Source: Kitasatospora sp. GP82
GTDB taxonomy: Bacteria > Actinomycetota > Actinomycetes > Streptomycetales > Streptomycetaceae
Reading direction: 5' to 3'
NCBI RefSeq assembly: GCF_029892105.1
Contig: NZ_JARZAJ010000002.1
Location: forward strand, 1 to 64,000
Length of the DNA: 64,000 nucleotides
The notes under the pieces were generated by a model. The model was not told the DNA's origin and made no database searches. It worked only from the letters and a program-made list of their open reading frames with translations. The translations under genes were made by a program, and so were the position numbers. Of this stretch, positions 41,092 to 50,693 are shown piece by piece (positions within the stretch are counted from its first letter, which is position 1; each line of letters begins with the position of its first letter).

Positions 41092-41295
41092 ATGCCCTCA
41101 TTTACCTACAGCGGGCCGGACGACGGCCGCTACTACCCGACGCTTGGCCTGGCTCCCGTGCCGGGCCGGGCCTACGACCTCGGCGCCGACCCCGGGGACG
41201 GCGCGTGGACGCCCGCCCCGCCCACGGCGACGGCCGCCACGACCGCACCGGCCGCGCCGGCCGCGCCGGGGAAGGAGGCACCAGCCAATGCCTAA
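41092..41295 (+). CDS. Small protein upstream of the major tail gene
   Basis: A 67-residue protein, MPSFTYSGPDDGRYYPTLG followed by a Pro/Ala/Thr-rich tail. AGGTAGG lies just upstream of ATG 41092. It overlaps the major tail start. Common in this position in Streptomyces phages; function unknown. Confidence 0.65.
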   Translation: MPSFTYSGPDDGRYYPTLGLAPVPGRAYDLGADPGDGAWTPAPPTATAATTAPAAPAAPGKEAPANA

Positions 41296-42262
41296 GCCAA
41301 CTCACCTCGCAGCGGTCGGAGTCGGGACCGAGGCCACCGCCACCCCCGGCACGCCGGCCCCGCCGTCCATGTGGGTGCCGTGGAAGACCTTCACCCCGAA
41401 AGACCTGGTCGGCAACCAGGAAGACAAGGGCATCCGGGGCGCACCGGTCGAGGTCTACGGCATCGTCCAGGGCCAGAAGGGCGCCCAACTCGACCTCGGC
41501 GGCGACGTCTTCGCCGACAGCATCGGGCACGTCCTGGCCGGCCTGCTCGGCGACATCGTCGTGACCGGTTCGGCCGCCCCCTACGCGACCGCGTTCGCCG
41601 CGCTCTGCACGGGCGACACACAGGGCGTCTCGAAGACCTGGACCGTCGTCGACCCGAACCTCGGCGCGTGGCAGTACCCGGGCGTCCGCCTGAACGAAAT
41701 CAGCTTCAAATGGAACGCCGACGGGCTGTTCACCTGGACGGCGAAGGGCGACGGCTGGTCGTACACCGTGCTCGCCTCACCGCCCGCCCCGGCCCAGGGC
41801 GCGCTACGCCCGTTCGCCACCTGGGCCATCGTGACCAAGCTCGCCGGAACCCAAGTCGCCGTGCTCGATGGTGAGTTGACCATCAAGCGCAAGGTGGAGG
41901 TGATCAAGGCCGCCAACGGGACGCAGAACCCCTACAGCGTGTGGGGCGGCGACATCGGCGTCGAGGGCAAGCTGACGATGGTCATGGAGGACTCGACACA
42001 GCGCACCGCCTACCAGGCGTCCGCCGTGCAGAGCCTCGACGTGTCCTGCACTCAGGGCAGCGGCGCCGCAGCGAACGGGCTTGTCCTGCACTGCTCGCAG
42101 GTCTACTACCCCGAGGCGACCCCGTCGCCGAGCAAAGAGTACTGGGAGCTGCCCATCTCCTTCCGCGCCATCGCCAACGCCACCGACGCCGGCACGTCCG
42201 GCGGATACAGCCCGATCAAGGCCACCTTGACCAACGCCCTGCCCAGCGGCACCTACAAGTAG
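41288..42262 (+). CDS. Major tail protein
   Basis: A 324-residue beta-rich protein (GVGTEATATPGTPAP, WKTFTPKDLVGNQEDKGIRG, GDVFADSIGHVLAGLLGD, EISFKWNADGLFTWTAKG) with the features of siphovirus tail-tube proteins in actinophages. It lies before the tail chaperones and tape measure, the standard position. Start ATG 41288 overlaps the preceding stop. Confidence 0.85.
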   Translation: MPKPTHLAAVGVGTEATATPGTPAPPSMWVPWKTFTPKDLVGNQEDKGIRGAPVEVYGIVQGQKGAQLDLGGDVFADSIGHVLAGLLGDIVVTGSAAPYATAFAALCTGDTQGVSKTWTVVDPNLGAWQYPGVRLNEISFKWNADGLFTWTAKGDGWSYTVLASPPAPAQGALRPFATWAIVTKLAGTQVAVLDGELTIKRKVEVIKAANGTQNPYSVWGGDIGVEGKLTMVMEDSTQRTAYQASAVQSLDVSCTQGSGAAANGLVLHCSQVYYPEATPSPSKEYWELPISFRAIANATDAGTSGGYSPIKATLTNALPSGTYK

Positions 42263-42272
42263 GAGACCACCA

Positions 42273-42701
42273 GTGAAGCGCGAAACCCTGACGGCGGGCG
42301 GCTGGGCCGACCTGCGCGACCCGGGCGAGATCCCCGAGCGGCTGCGCCGCCCGGTCCGCAAACTGCAGATGCTCATGGCCGGGAACCCGGCGTTCTCGAC
42401 CGTGGTCGAGCACGCCGCCGACGGCGCCGCCCCGGCGGTCGACGAGAAGCAGGCCGCGCAGATGGCGGCGCAGATGGGCGAGGACGGTATCGACCTCGTG
42501 TTCCAGCTGCAGGACCGTTCCATCCTGCAGCGCGTCATGGGCTGGTCCTACGGCCCCGACGTGACGCTCGACGCCCTGCAGAACCTGCCCGGCGCCGTGT
42601 ACGACGAGCTGAGCGAGCTGTGCAAGGACTCGGCGGCCGGCAGCGTCGACCTGCGCCCGACGATGGACGAGGCGTCCCCTATCGTGCCCTCTACCGCCTG
42701 A
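42273..42701 (+). CDS. Tail assembly chaperone (G protein)
   Basis: A 142-residue protein (MKRETLTAGGWADLRDPGEI..., KLQMLMAGNPAFSTV, GWSYGPDVTLDALQNLPG). It lies between major tail and tape measure and forms the first part of the frameshifted pair. It binds tape measure during assembly. GTG start. Its last codons (SPIVPSTA) are only read when no frameshift happens. Confidence 0.85.
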   Translation: MKRETLTAGGWADLRDPGEIPERLRRPVRKLQMLMAGNPAFSTVVEHAADGAAPAVDEKQAAQMAAQMGEDGIDLVFQLQDRSILQRVMGWSYGPDVTLDALQNLPGAVYDELSELCKDSAAGSVDLRPTMDEASPIVPSTA

Positions 42702-42904
42702 GGGCTGCGGTAGAGGGGCGTTTCGACTACCGCGCCGACCAGCTGCCGATGGAGCACTACCGCACGTGGCGGCTGTGCCAGGTCGTCGGCCCGCCGGATA
42801 CGTGGCTGGACCTGCCCGCCGAACAGCTCGACTGGCTGCTCGCCGTCGACGATGCGGTCGCCCAGGCCCGCGCCAACGTGCAGGAGAGGGCGGGCAGTGG
42901 CTGA
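42273..42904 (+). CDS. Tail assembly chaperone, -1 frameshift product (GT)
   Basis: Frame -1 stays open across the G stop and continues as SPYRALYRLRAAVEGRFDY, QLPMEHYRTWRLCQVV, LPAEQLDWLLAVDDAVAQAR to 42904. Joined at about 42680 (that base read twice) it gives a GT fusion of about 210 residues, the arrangement seen in lambda and most siphoviruses. The continuation is what I recall from other actinophages. Confidence 0.8.
42675..42681 (+). promoter_or_regulatory. Ribosomal frameshift site (TCCCCTA)
   Basis: The run of four C's at 42676–42679, read TCC CCT in frame 0. A -1 slip on CCT (to CCC) gives the GT frame. It is not a canonical X-XXY-YYZ heptamer. GGGCTGCGGTAGAGGGGCG downstream could form a stimulating structure. 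Confidence 0.5.
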
Positions 42905-43367
42905 ACTCGGCATCCACATCGAAGGGTTGGCCGAGCTGCACGCCGGTCTGGACCGGATGAGCCGCGACGTCGACCGCGCCACCGTCGCAGCGCTGAAGGC
43001 TACGCAGAACATCGCCAAGGGGAGCGTGCGGGCGCAGATGCGCGGCCGGCCCCGGTGGGACCACCGTGGCATGTCCGAACGGACCGGCGAGGCAGTCAAG
43101 TTGGGTCTGTCCCCGCACCACCAGCCGCGCGCGGGTGGGCCCGGGCGGCTGACCGGCACGCTCGCGAAGGGCGTCGGCGGCGTGCGCAAGCCACGCAAGA
43201 CGCCCCAGGGATTCGCTGGCGGCGTCGGGGTCGGCGGGCAGGTCCGCAACCTCTACAAGGGCCGTACCGAAGGCCGCTTCCCCTACCTGAAACCCGGGAT
43301 CGACAAGGCCACCCCGAAGTTCGGGGCGGTCTGGCTCAAAGCCTGGAACCGCGCCGTTCACCGCTGA
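42897..43367 (+). CDS. HK97 gp10-like tail protein
   Basis: A 156-residue protein from GTG 42897: LGIHIEGLAELHAGLDRM, TVAALKATQNIAKGSVRAQM, then a very basic middle (RKPRKTPQG) and a YLKPGIDKATPKF end. This fits the small HK97-gp10 head-tail/tail family. It overlaps the end of the frameshifted chaperone. Confidence 0.7.
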   Translation: MAELGIHIEGLAELHAGLDRMSRDVDRATVAALKATQNIAKGSVRAQMRGRPRWDHRGMSERTGEAVKLGLSPHHQPRAGGPGRLTGTLAKGVGGVRKPRKTPQGFAGGVGVGGQVRNLYKGRTEGRFPYLKPGIDKATPKFGAVWLKAWNRAVHR

Positions 43368-43421
43368 CCGGGTGCCGCCGCACTGCCCCGACTCGCTGAC
43401 CAGAGACGGGGGTGAGCGGTC

Positions 43422-45776
43422 GTGCCGAGCTTGCCCCCGGTGTTCGTCGAGTTCCTCGGCAAGTCCGACGGTGTCCGCCGGGCGATGGCGGACGTCAAGC
43501 AGGAGACCAGCCGCACTGCGGCCGAGGGCGAGACCAGCTTTCAGCAGTTCGGGCGGGTCTCGGGCGCGGCCGTCGCCGGTATCGGCCTGGCCGCCGCAGG
43601 CGCCGCGGCGGGCGCGGTCAAGATGGCCGCCGACTTCCAGTCGCAGATGACGCGTGTCCGTACGGGCGCGGGCGAGACGGCCGCGAACATGGCGACGGTC
43701 TCGCAGGGCGTGCTCGCCATGGCCGGGCAGGTCGGCCAGTCCACCGGCGAACTCACGGCCGGGCTCTATCAGGTCGAGTCGGCCGGCTACCACGGTGCGG
43801 ACGCCCTGAATGTCCTGAAGATGTCGGCGATGGGCGCCAAGGTCGGCGCGGCCGACCTGAAGACCGTGGCCGACGCCGTCACGACCGGGCTCAACGCCTA
43901 CAAGTTGGGCGCCGGTCAGGCGGCCGAGGTCACCAACGCACTGGTGGCGGCGGAGGGCCAGGGCAAGACCACCATGGAGGAGTTGGCCGGGTCGCTGTCG
44001 ACGATCCTGCCAAGCGCCGCCGCCGCGCACGTCGGGCTGCACGAGGTACTCGGCGCGATGTCGACCATGACGAGCCAGGGCACCCCGGCCGCCGTCGCCG
44101 CGACCTACCTCCGGCAGACCATCGGCGCCCTGGAAAACCCAAGCGGAAAAGCTGCCCAGGAAATGAAATCCCTGGGACTTTCGTCCGTCCAGGTCTCGCA
44201 GAACCTCGGCAAAAATGGGCTGGCGTCGACCCTGGAAATGCTCACCAACGCTATTCAGGCGAAAATGGGGCCCGCCGGAACGGTATTGATCGAGCATCTG
44301 CAGAAAGCGGCCAAGAATACCAGCGATTATCAGAAGGTCCTGGCGAACCTCGCGCCGGACCAGCAGACGTACATCGGTGCTCTCGCGACAATGGTCGGCG
44401 GCACCAAATCCATGCAGGCCGCATTGGAATTGACCGGCCCGCACATGGCGGATTTCAAGAACAACACCGCCGTCATCTCCGAGCACGTCAAAGCGGGCGG
44501 GAAAAACATTGAAGGCTGGGCCGATGTCCAGAAGAACTTCAATCAGAAGATGACCGAGGCGAAAGCCAGCCTTGAGGCCGTCGTCATCCAGATCGGGCAG
44601 TACCTGCTTCCCGTCGTAACGAAGATCATCGGCGGGATCGCCGAGTTCACGGGTTGGCTGGCCAAGCACCAGAGCGCAGCCGCGGCGGTCGCCGCCGTGA
44701 TCGGCGGCATCCTGGTCGTGGCGATCGTCGAGGCCACGATTGCCGCCTATGCGTGGGCCGTCGCCCTGGAGATCAATCCGTTCACGTGGATCGTTCTCGG
44801 GATCGTCGCGCTGATCGCCGGAATCGTGCTTCTCGTCCAGCACTGGAAAACCGTGTGGGCGGCGATATCCGGTGTGGCGGGTGAAGTCGGCCATTTCATC
44901 GCCGGAATCTGGCGGTGGCTGGCGAAGGAGGCCGAGCACATATGGCGCGATGACATCGCCGGGCCGATCATGGAAGTTGTCCATTCTGTCGTGGGATTTT
45001 TCCGCAAATGGTGGCCGCTTCTGCTGGTCATTTTCGCGCCGCCGATAGCCGCGATCCTGGCTGTCTGGAATCACTGCCACAAGGAAATAGAGTCCGTGGC
45101 GCGGTCCGTCTGGGGGACCGTGACCGGCTTCTTTTCCGCGACCTGGCAGAAACTGTCGGAGGGGGCCGATTTCGCCTGGCGGTGGATCAAGAAACTGATC
45201 ATCACGCCGATCACCGAGACCTGGCACGAGCTGGTGCACATCGGCGGGCAGATCTCCGACGCCGTGACTGACGCCGTGTCAGGTCCGCTGCGCGAGGTCG
45301 AGCACATCGGTGACCAGTTCCTCGACGTCGGCCACAACATCGTGATGGGCGTGGTCCACGGGATCGAGCGCGCCGAGCACTGGGTCACCGACAAAATCAA
45401 GAACTTGGCGGGCGACGCGCTCAACAGCGCCAAGAGCTTCCTTGGCATCAGCAGTCCTTCCAAGGTCATGGCCGACGAGGTCGGGCAGTGGATTCCGCAC
45501 GGCATCGCCCAGGGCGTCGCCGACCACGCCCATGTGGCCGTCCGTGCGGTGGCCGCCATGTCCGCCGGGCTGTCCGCCCAGACCATCGCCCCGGGCCTTG
45601 CCTTCGCCAGCGCCCCCGGCGCGGCCGGGTACGGGGGCGGCGCCCAGGCGGCCGAGGTGACGACCGTCGTCAACCTCGACGGCGCCGAGTTGTTCCGGGC
45701 CGTCCAGACGCACGCCCTGCGCAACGACCGCCGCAACCCGAAGGCCGGTCTGATCTACGTCCGGACCGCCCACTGA
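43422..45776 (+). CDS. Tape measure protein
   Basis: A 784-residue protein. The N-terminal domain (SRTAAEGETSFQQFGRVSG, AAVAGIGLAAAGAAAGAVKM) is followed by the TMP-core block (VGQSTGELTAGLYQVESAGYHG) and hydrophobic helices near 410–480 (VAAVIGGILVVAIVEATIAAY). The C-terminal half is helical (SAKSFLGISSPSKVMADEVGQW). The tape measure sets tail length and forms the DNA channel at ejection. It is shorter than in many siphoviruses, so a short tail is expected. Codons 240–560 are less GC-rich than the flanks. Confidence 0.93.
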   Translation: MPSLPPVFVEFLGKSDGVRRAMADVKQETSRTAAEGETSFQQFGRVSGAAVAGIGLAAAGAAAGAVKMAADFQSQMTRVRTGAGETAANMATVSQGVLAMAGQVGQSTGELTAGLYQVESAGYHGADALNVLKMSAMGAKVGAADLKTVADAVTTGLNAYKLGAGQAAEVTNALVAAEGQGKTTMEELAGSLSTILPSAAAAHVGLHEVLGAMSTMTSQGTPAAVAATYLRQTIGALENPSGKAAQEMKSLGLSSVQVSQNLGKNGLASTLEMLTNAIQAKMGPAGTVLIEHLQKAAKNTSDYQKVLANLAPDQQTYIGALATMVGGTKSMQAALELTGPHMADFKNNTAVISEHVKAGGKNIEGWADVQKNFNQKMTEAKASLEAVVIQIGQYLLPVVTKIIGGIAEFTGWLAKHQSAAAAVAAVIGGILVVAIVEATIAAYAWAVALEINPFTWIVLGIVALIAGIVLLVQHWKTVWAAISGVAGEVGHFIAGIWRWLAKEAEHIWRDDIAGPIMEVVHSVVGFFRKWWPLLLVIFAPPIAAILAVWNHCHKEIESVARSVWGTVTGFFSATWQKLSEGADFAWRWIKKLIITPITETWHELVHIGGQISDAVTDAVSGPLREVEHIGDQFLDVGHNIVMGVVHGIERAEHWVTDKIKNLAGDALNSAKSFLGISSPSKVMADEVGQWIPHGIAQGVADHAHVAVRAVAAMSAGLSAQTIAPGLAFASAPGAAGYGGGAQAAEVTTVVNLDGAELFRAVQTHALRNDRRNPKAGLIYVRTAH

Positions 45777-45793
45777 CCCAAGGAGGTACCCCG

Positions 45794-48700
45794 GTGGCGC
45801 AACTGACCGGCCTTGCCGACCAGTTCACCGGTCCCGCGCTCAATCCGGCGCTGTGGAACATGTCGGCCGCCGGGTCGACCGGCATCGCGGCGCCCGGCCG
45901 TGCCTACGTGACCGTGTCGGCCGCCTATCCGGCGCTCGGCTCGGGCACGTGGGACGCAACCCGGCAGGCCGTCTACGCCAAGGTCACCCCCGCTGCCGCC
46001 GGCAGCGGGGGCGCCGGGGTGCAGACCATCTTCAAAGTCCAGGTGGACGCCAACAACAGCGCGTACCTGATCTGCCAGCCCGGCGTGAACTTTCAGGCGT
46101 TCGTCTACAACGCCGGCACGGCGAGCGCGGTGAACCTGCCCGCCTACAGCCCGACTTCTCACGCCTGGTGGCGCATCCGGGAGACCGGCGGGAACTTCGT
46201 GTTCGAGGCGAGCCCGGACGGCTTCGCCTGGTCGACCCTGGCCACGCTCGCCCACACCTGGCCGGTGACCGCCGTCGCGTTCTTCTACATCGCCGGCACT
46301 TTCGACAACACCACCGGCGGCGCCGCCTACCTGGAGCACCTGAACACCCCGCTCGGCAGCGCGGGCGGCCTGCTGCCGTCCTGGCCGCGCATCAGCTTCG
46401 CCCTGGCGTTCAACGTCGGCGGCCCCCAGAGCGGCACCCCGTACTGGACCGACCTCACCGCCCGTCTGCGCGACACCTGGACCGCGACGCAGGGCGGGAG
46501 GCAGTACGAACTCGACGCCGTCCAGGCGGGAACGGCCACGTTCACGCTGGACAACACCGACGGCATGTTCGACAGCACCAACGCGGCCGGCCCCTACTAC
46601 GGGGCCATCCGGCCGTTCCGCCGGGCCAGACTCACCGCCACCTGGCCGCCGAGCCGCAACATGCTGCCCCAAGGGCTGGCGAACGGCACCTCGACCGCCG
46701 ACACCCAACTGACCACCGGCAGCCGGACCGTGGCCGCCGTCCCGCCCGCGCCGACCGGCCACACACAGGCCGTCGCCTGGAACTACCCGGCCGCCTCCGG
46801 CGCCTTCGCCCTCGGCCTCGGCGCCACCACGGGCGCGTTCTCCGTCGGCGACTCCGACGCCGTCCCCGTCATCGGGCAGCCCGGCCAAGTGACGGGCCAG
46901 CCATGGACGTTCAGCGTCTACGCCGCCGTTGCCGCCGGGGCACAGGCCGGATTGCAGCTGGGCGGCCGGATCAGCTGGTACCGGCAGGACGGCACCCGCA
47001 TCACGCCCACCGACGGCGCCGCCGTCACGCTGCCGGTCGCCCCGGGGTGGGCGCGGATCACCCTGACCGCCACCGCCCCGGCCGGCGCGGTCTGGGCACG
47101 CCCCGCCGTCATCAGTCCGTCCGGCACCGTGACCACCGTCGCGAGCGTGGCCTACCTGACCGGCTGGCAGTTCGAGCAGGCTGCCGCCCCGACCCCGTGG
47201 ACGGACCCCGGCACCACGTACCCGCTGTGGGGCGGCTACGCCGAAAGGTTCCAACAGCACTGGACCAAGGGCCCCGCCTACGGCACGGTGACCGTACCGT
47301 GCGTGGACGCCCTCGCCGGCCTCGCCCGCCTGCAGCTGCAGCAGAACTTCCTCCAGTCGCTGACCGCGCTCGGCCCCTCGTCGATGTACGCGTTCAACGA
47401 GCCTTCCGGAGCGGCACAGTTCGCGGACTCCACCGGCCACCGGCAGCCCCGGATGGCCATCGCAGCACCCGCCGGTCCGGGAAGCGCGACCGTCACGGCA
47501 GGCAACTCCGTGACGGGCGCGGGGTTCATCGGCGCGACCGGCCCCGTGGTCACGCTCAACAACCCCGCCTACGGGCAATTCAACAACCAGCCCGGCATGA
47601 TGATCGGCGCCCCGTTCGCCGGTCCGTTCGGGCCGCCGTCGTCCGGCGGCTGGACACGGGTCCTGTGCTTCCGGACCACGACCAAGCCAAGCGTGGCGCC
47701 CATGATCCTGTGGGTGTCGTTCGCGCCGGGCGCCGTGTCCGGCGGGTCCGGCCCGAAGTCGTTTGTCGAGCTTTACATCGACACCTCGGGCATCGTGAAC
47801 GGCGGGATCTGCAACGCGGACCGGTCGGCCAGCGGCTCGACCTACGTGTCCGACGTCATGGTCTGCGACGGGAACTGGCACATCGTCATCGCCCAACTCA
47901 GCCCAGACGGACAGACGTTGACCGTCGCCGTCGACAACTTCGGCTACATCGCGACCACGAGCGGGGACTTCCACACCTCCGGGTGCCAGTCCGACACGAT
48001 CGGCGGCGTCGCCTCCGGCGCCTTCAGCCAGTCCCTGTACACGGGCGACATCGCCTACGCGGTCGAGTACCCGACCGCCATCGGCAACAGCGCGGCCTAC
48101 GACCTGGGTTACGGCTTCGCCCTCGGCTGGTCCGGGGAGACCAGCGCGCAGCGCGCGCAACGTCTGCTGACGATGGCCGGGTATCCCGGACAGCTCGCCA
48201 CGCTGGACACGCAGACCGTCATGGGCGCGGCGAACGTCGGCGGGCAGAACGCCGGCTCGGCGCTGCAGGTGGTCGCCGACTCGGAGGCCGGGCAGGTCTA
48301 CGCGGACCCGGCCGGGACCGTCACCCTCGCGGGCCGCCGCTGGCGGTACCTGCAGACCACACCCGCCGTCATCTTCGGCGAGAACAGCGGCGCCGGGGAA
48401 GTCCCGTACCTGGGCGACGTCGAGGTCGACCTCGACCCCGACCACGTCTACAACACGGTCACCGTGACCAACCAGGTGGCCCCCAACGCGCAGCAGCGGC
48501 CCGACAGTTACGCCAGTAATGCGACCAGCCAGCAGGAGTACTTCCCGAGCAGTCTCGCCCGGACGATCAACGTGAAGGACCCGAACGAACCCGCCTACGC
48601 CACGGCCTATCTCGCCGGGCAGTACGCGGAGCCGCTGCCACGTGTCGCCCGGATCACCGTCGACCCCTCGGCGAACCCGGCCGTCTGGCCGGCGGTGCTC

Positions 48701-49246
48701 AGCCTGCAGTTCGGCACCAGGTCGCGGGTCATGCGGCGCCCCAACGCCGCCCCCGCGATCGGCCTCGACACCTTCGTCGAGCAACTGGAGTGGAAGGGGG
48801 ACGACCAAGGGCGCCTGCAGCTCTCCCTCGAACAGTCCCCGGCCGCGCCGTACCAGAACTGGCTGATCGCCGCCGCACTGCACACGACCCTCGCCGCCCC
48901 GGCGACCGCCGGCGCCAGGACCATCACGCTCGGCGCGCTGAACGGCTCGGCCGCCAACCGGGCCGCCTCGGTGCTGCCCGGCGGCACGCAGCTGACTGTC
49001 GGATACGGCACCCCGGCGGCCGAGACCGTGACCGTGGCGCCCGGCGGCGTGGGCGCGACCAGCCCCGGCTACACGCAGGTGGTCGTCACCCTCACCGCCG
49101 CTCTGACCGGCAACCACGGCACCGGGGACGTGGTCTGCCAGCCCCTGCCCGCCGCCGTCACGCTGCCCGCCGCCACGACCTACCCGGCCAGCCTCGACCC
49201 GGCCGCCACCATCGCCGCCGCCGGCGGCCCCCGCGCCGCCTACTGA
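45794..49246 (+). CDS. Large minor tail protein
   Basis: A 1150-residue protein from GTG 45794 with AAGGAGGT 6–7 nt upstream. It is beta-rich throughout: a lectin-like N-terminal domain (FTGPALNPALWN, WWRIRETGGNFVFEASPDG), a tail-type domain (WPRISFALAFNVGG, YELDAVQAGTATFTLDNTDG), a concanavalin-like middle (WTRVLCFRTTT, DGNWHIVIAQLSPDG) and a C-terminal DNVYN-type assembly region. It is probably the tail-tip or receptor-contact protein. The third gene-sized low-complexity region is absent, so the frame is reliable. Confidence 0.85.
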   Translation: MAQLTGLADQFTGPALNPALWNMSAAGSTGIAAPGRAYVTVSAAYPALGSGTWDATRQAVYAKVTPAAAGSGGAGVQTIFKVQVDANNSAYLICQPGVNFQAFVYNAGTASAVNLPAYSPTSHAWWRIRETGGNFVFEASPDGFAWSTLATLAHTWPVTAVAFFYIAGTFDNTTGGAAYLEHLNTPLGSAGGLLPSWPRISFALAFNVGGPQSGTPYWTDLTARLRDTWTATQGGRQYELDAVQAGTATFTLDNTDGMFDSTNAAGPYYGAIRPFRRARLTATWPPSRNMLPQGLANGTSTADTQLTTGSRTVAAVPPAPTGHTQAVAWNYPAASGAFALGLGATTGAFSVGDSDAVPVIGQPGQVTGQPWTFSVYAAVAAGAQAGLQLGGRISWYRQDGTRITPTDGAAVTLPVAPGWARITLTATAPAGAVWARPAVISPSGTVTTVASVAYLTGWQFEQAAAPTPWTDPGTTYPLWGGYAERFQQHWTKGPAYGTVTVPCVDALAGLARLQLQQNFLQSLTALGPSSMYAFNEPSGAAQFADSTGHRQPRMAIAAPAGPGSATVTAGNSVTGAGFIGATGPVVTLNNPAYGQFNNQPGMMIGAPFAGPFGPPSSGGWTRVLCFRTTTKPSVAPMILWVSFAPGAVSGGSGPKSFVELYIDTSGIVNGGICNADRSASGSTYVSDVMVCDGNWHIVIAQLSPDGQTLTVAVDNFGYIATTSGDFHTSGCQSDTIGGVASGAFSQSLYTGDIAYAVEYPTAIGNSAAYDLGYGFALGWSGETSAQRAQRLLTMAGYPGQLATLDTQTVMGAANVGGQNAGSALQVVADSEAGQVYADPAGTVTLAGRRWRYLQTTPAVIFGENSGAGEVPYLGDVEVDLDPDHVYNTVTVTNQVAPNAQQRPDSYASNATSQQEYFPSSLARTINVKDPNEPAYATAYLAGQYAEPLPRVARITVDPSANPAVWPAVLSLQFGTRSRVMRRPNAAPAIGLDTFVEQLEWKGDDQGRLQLSLEQSPAAPYQNWLIAAALHTTLAAPATAGARTITLGALNGSAANRAASVLPGGTQLTVGYGTPAAETVTVAPGGVGATSPGYTQVVVTLTAALTGNHGTGDVVCQPLPAAVTLPAATTYPASLDPAATIAAAGGPRAAY

Positions 49247-49258
49247 CCGGAGCCGCCC

Positions 49259-49798
49259 ATGGCCGGACTCGCCCTCACCACCCCCTACAGCTGGAGCGTG
49301 GCCGACGCGTTCACCGCCGCGATCGGCAACAGCGTCCGCGACCAGCTCACCTACCTGCAGAACCCGCCGAGTTTCGTCGGCACCCAGGGGACCTCCCAAT
49401 CCCTCAGTAACCAGACGTGGACGCCGCTCGCCCTCGACACCAGCCAGACCGACCCGTACGCCGGGCACAGCACCAGCACCAACACCGCGCTGTACGTCTG
49501 CCAGCCCGGCGTACCCGGCTGGTACACCGCCTGCGGCGTCTACGCCCCGAGCGGCAACAGCGCGGGATTCCGGGCGGCGCGCCTGCAGGTCAACGGCGCA
49601 TCGGTCCCGGGCACGGGCGCATACCTGCCAGCGAACGGAGGCGTCGAGATGGGCGTCGTCACCCCGGTCCGGGACGTGTACCTCAACGTCGGCGACTCAA
49701 TCGCGGTCGCCGGCTGGCAGAGCTCCGGCGGCAGCCTCGGCACGGCCATCGACGGCGACCTTCGCTGCGGACTGTGGCTGAGGTTCTCCCATGCCTGA
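49259..49798 (+). CDS. Tail fibre-type protein (C1q/TNF-like)
   Basis: A 179-residue protein. MAGLALTTPYSWSVADAFTA is the usual opener for a tail protein of Streptomyces phages; the C-terminal ~120 residues (LYVCQPGVPGWYTACGVYAP, NVGDSIAVAGWQSSGGSL) form a jelly-roll like C1q. It probably contacts the host surface. Overlaps the next gene by 8 bp. Confidence 0.7.
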   Translation: MAGLALTTPYSWSVADAFTAAIGNSVRDQLTYLQNPPSFVGTQGTSQSLSNQTWTPLALDTSQTDPYAGHSTSTNTALYVCQPGVPGWYTACGVYAPSGNSAGFRAARLQVNGASVPGTGAYLPANGGVEMGVVTPVRDVYLNVGDSIAVAGWQSSGGSLGTAIDGDLRCGLWLRFSHA

Positions 49799-50207
49799 GC
49801 CGACGATCCTCGACCCCGGCCCGCCCGCCTGCGGCCACTGCGGCGCCCCAGCACTCGTGCAGTGGCAGCGCCGCCCCACCGACACCGAACTCGCCGACGT
49901 CGTCGCCGCCGAACAGGAACTGCGCACCCGCGCCGCCCAACTCGCCGACCCCGAGCGTCCCGTGACTTTCGGACCGATCCCGACGGCCGCCGACACGACG
50001 CTCGCCGTCCAGGCCTGCGCCGACCACGCGATCAACCTCGACACCGCCGCGAAGATCCACGCCGCCGACTGCCCCGCCCCGCACCCCGACCACCTACCGG
50101 CCTGCGGCTGCCAGCCCGAGCCGCACCCCGAGCCGGAACCGCACCCCGGCGCCCAGGTAGTCACCCTGCCGACCGGCTGGATCGTGCCCGCCCAACCCGC
50201 CCACTGA
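49791..50207 (+). CDS. Small protein with N-terminal zinc pair
   Basis: A 138-residue protein: CGHCGAPALVQWQRR near residues 14–28 gives a CxxC, and later Cys/His pairs (CADHAIN, ADCPAPHPDHLPACGC) complete a possible zinc site. The C-terminal part is Pro/His-rich. It sits between tail and lysis genes; no family recognised. Confidence 0.6.
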   Translation: MPEPTILDPGPPACGHCGAPALVQWQRRPTDTELADVVAAEQELRTRAAQLADPERPVTFGPIPTAADTTLAVQACADHAINLDTAAKIHAADCPAPHPDHLPACGCQPEPHPEPEPHPGAQVVTLPTGWIVPAQPAH

Positions 50208-50213
50208 CCGCAC

Positions 50214-50240
50214 GCCCCCGGCGCCGCACCGGCCGGGGGC
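50214..50240 (+). terminator. Hairpin after the tail genes
   Basis: GCCCCCGGC/GCCGGGGGC (50214–50222 with 50232–50240) with T-rich end, just before the lysis module. Confidence 0.6.
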
Positions 50241-50261
50241 TTTCCCATACCCGGAGGCAAT

Positions 50262-50693
50262 GTGGCCACCACCTTGCAGGACACCATCTCCGTCTCGCCA
50301 GCCACCGCCCACCCACAGGTCCCGCACCCGCACGAGTCACTGAACAACCGCCTCGGCGACCGAATCAGCTCCATGTTCGGATCGATGACGACGTTCTGGA
50401 TACTCGTCGCCTGGCAGCTCGGCTGGATGACCCTCGCCACCGCCGGCGCCCCGCTTCTCAGCAAGGACCCATACCCGTTCACGTTCTGCCTGTTCCTCTC
50501 CAACCTGCTGCAGCTCTGGGCGTTGCCGGTACTCGGCAACACGCAGAACCGGGCCGACACCAAGCGCAACGCCAAGGCGGACGCCGACCACATCGCCCTC
50601 ACCTACATCGCGGGCCTCGCCGACTCCATCGCACTCAAGGTCGGGGCCACCGTCCCCGCACAGCCCGCACCCACCGGCAAGGCGACCCTCTGA
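50262..50693 (+). CDS. DUF1003-like membrane protein
   Basis: A 143-residue protein from GTG 50262 (GGAGG 5 nt upstream). LNNRLGDRISSMFGSMTTFWILVAWQLGWMTL and YPFTFCLFLSNLLQLWALPVL (each read in parts) give two membrane helices in the DUF1003 pattern, with NRADTKRNAKADADH after them. DUF1003 proteins are of unknown function. It is the first gene of the lysis cassette and overlaps the endolysin start. Confidence 0.65.
   Translation: MATTLQDTISVSPATAHPQVPHPHESLNNRLGDRISSMFGSMTTFWILVAWQLGWMTLATAGAPLLSKDPYPFTFCLFLSNLLQLWALPVLGNTQNRADTKRNAKADADHIALTYIAGLADSIALKVGATVPAQPAPTGKATL

Noticed and set aside
45755..49468. A 1237-codon minus-strand frame opposite the minor tail gene
   Set aside because: Antisense shadow: Gly/Arg/Val-rich without motifs, and the plus strand has RBS, tail-protein pattern and operon context.
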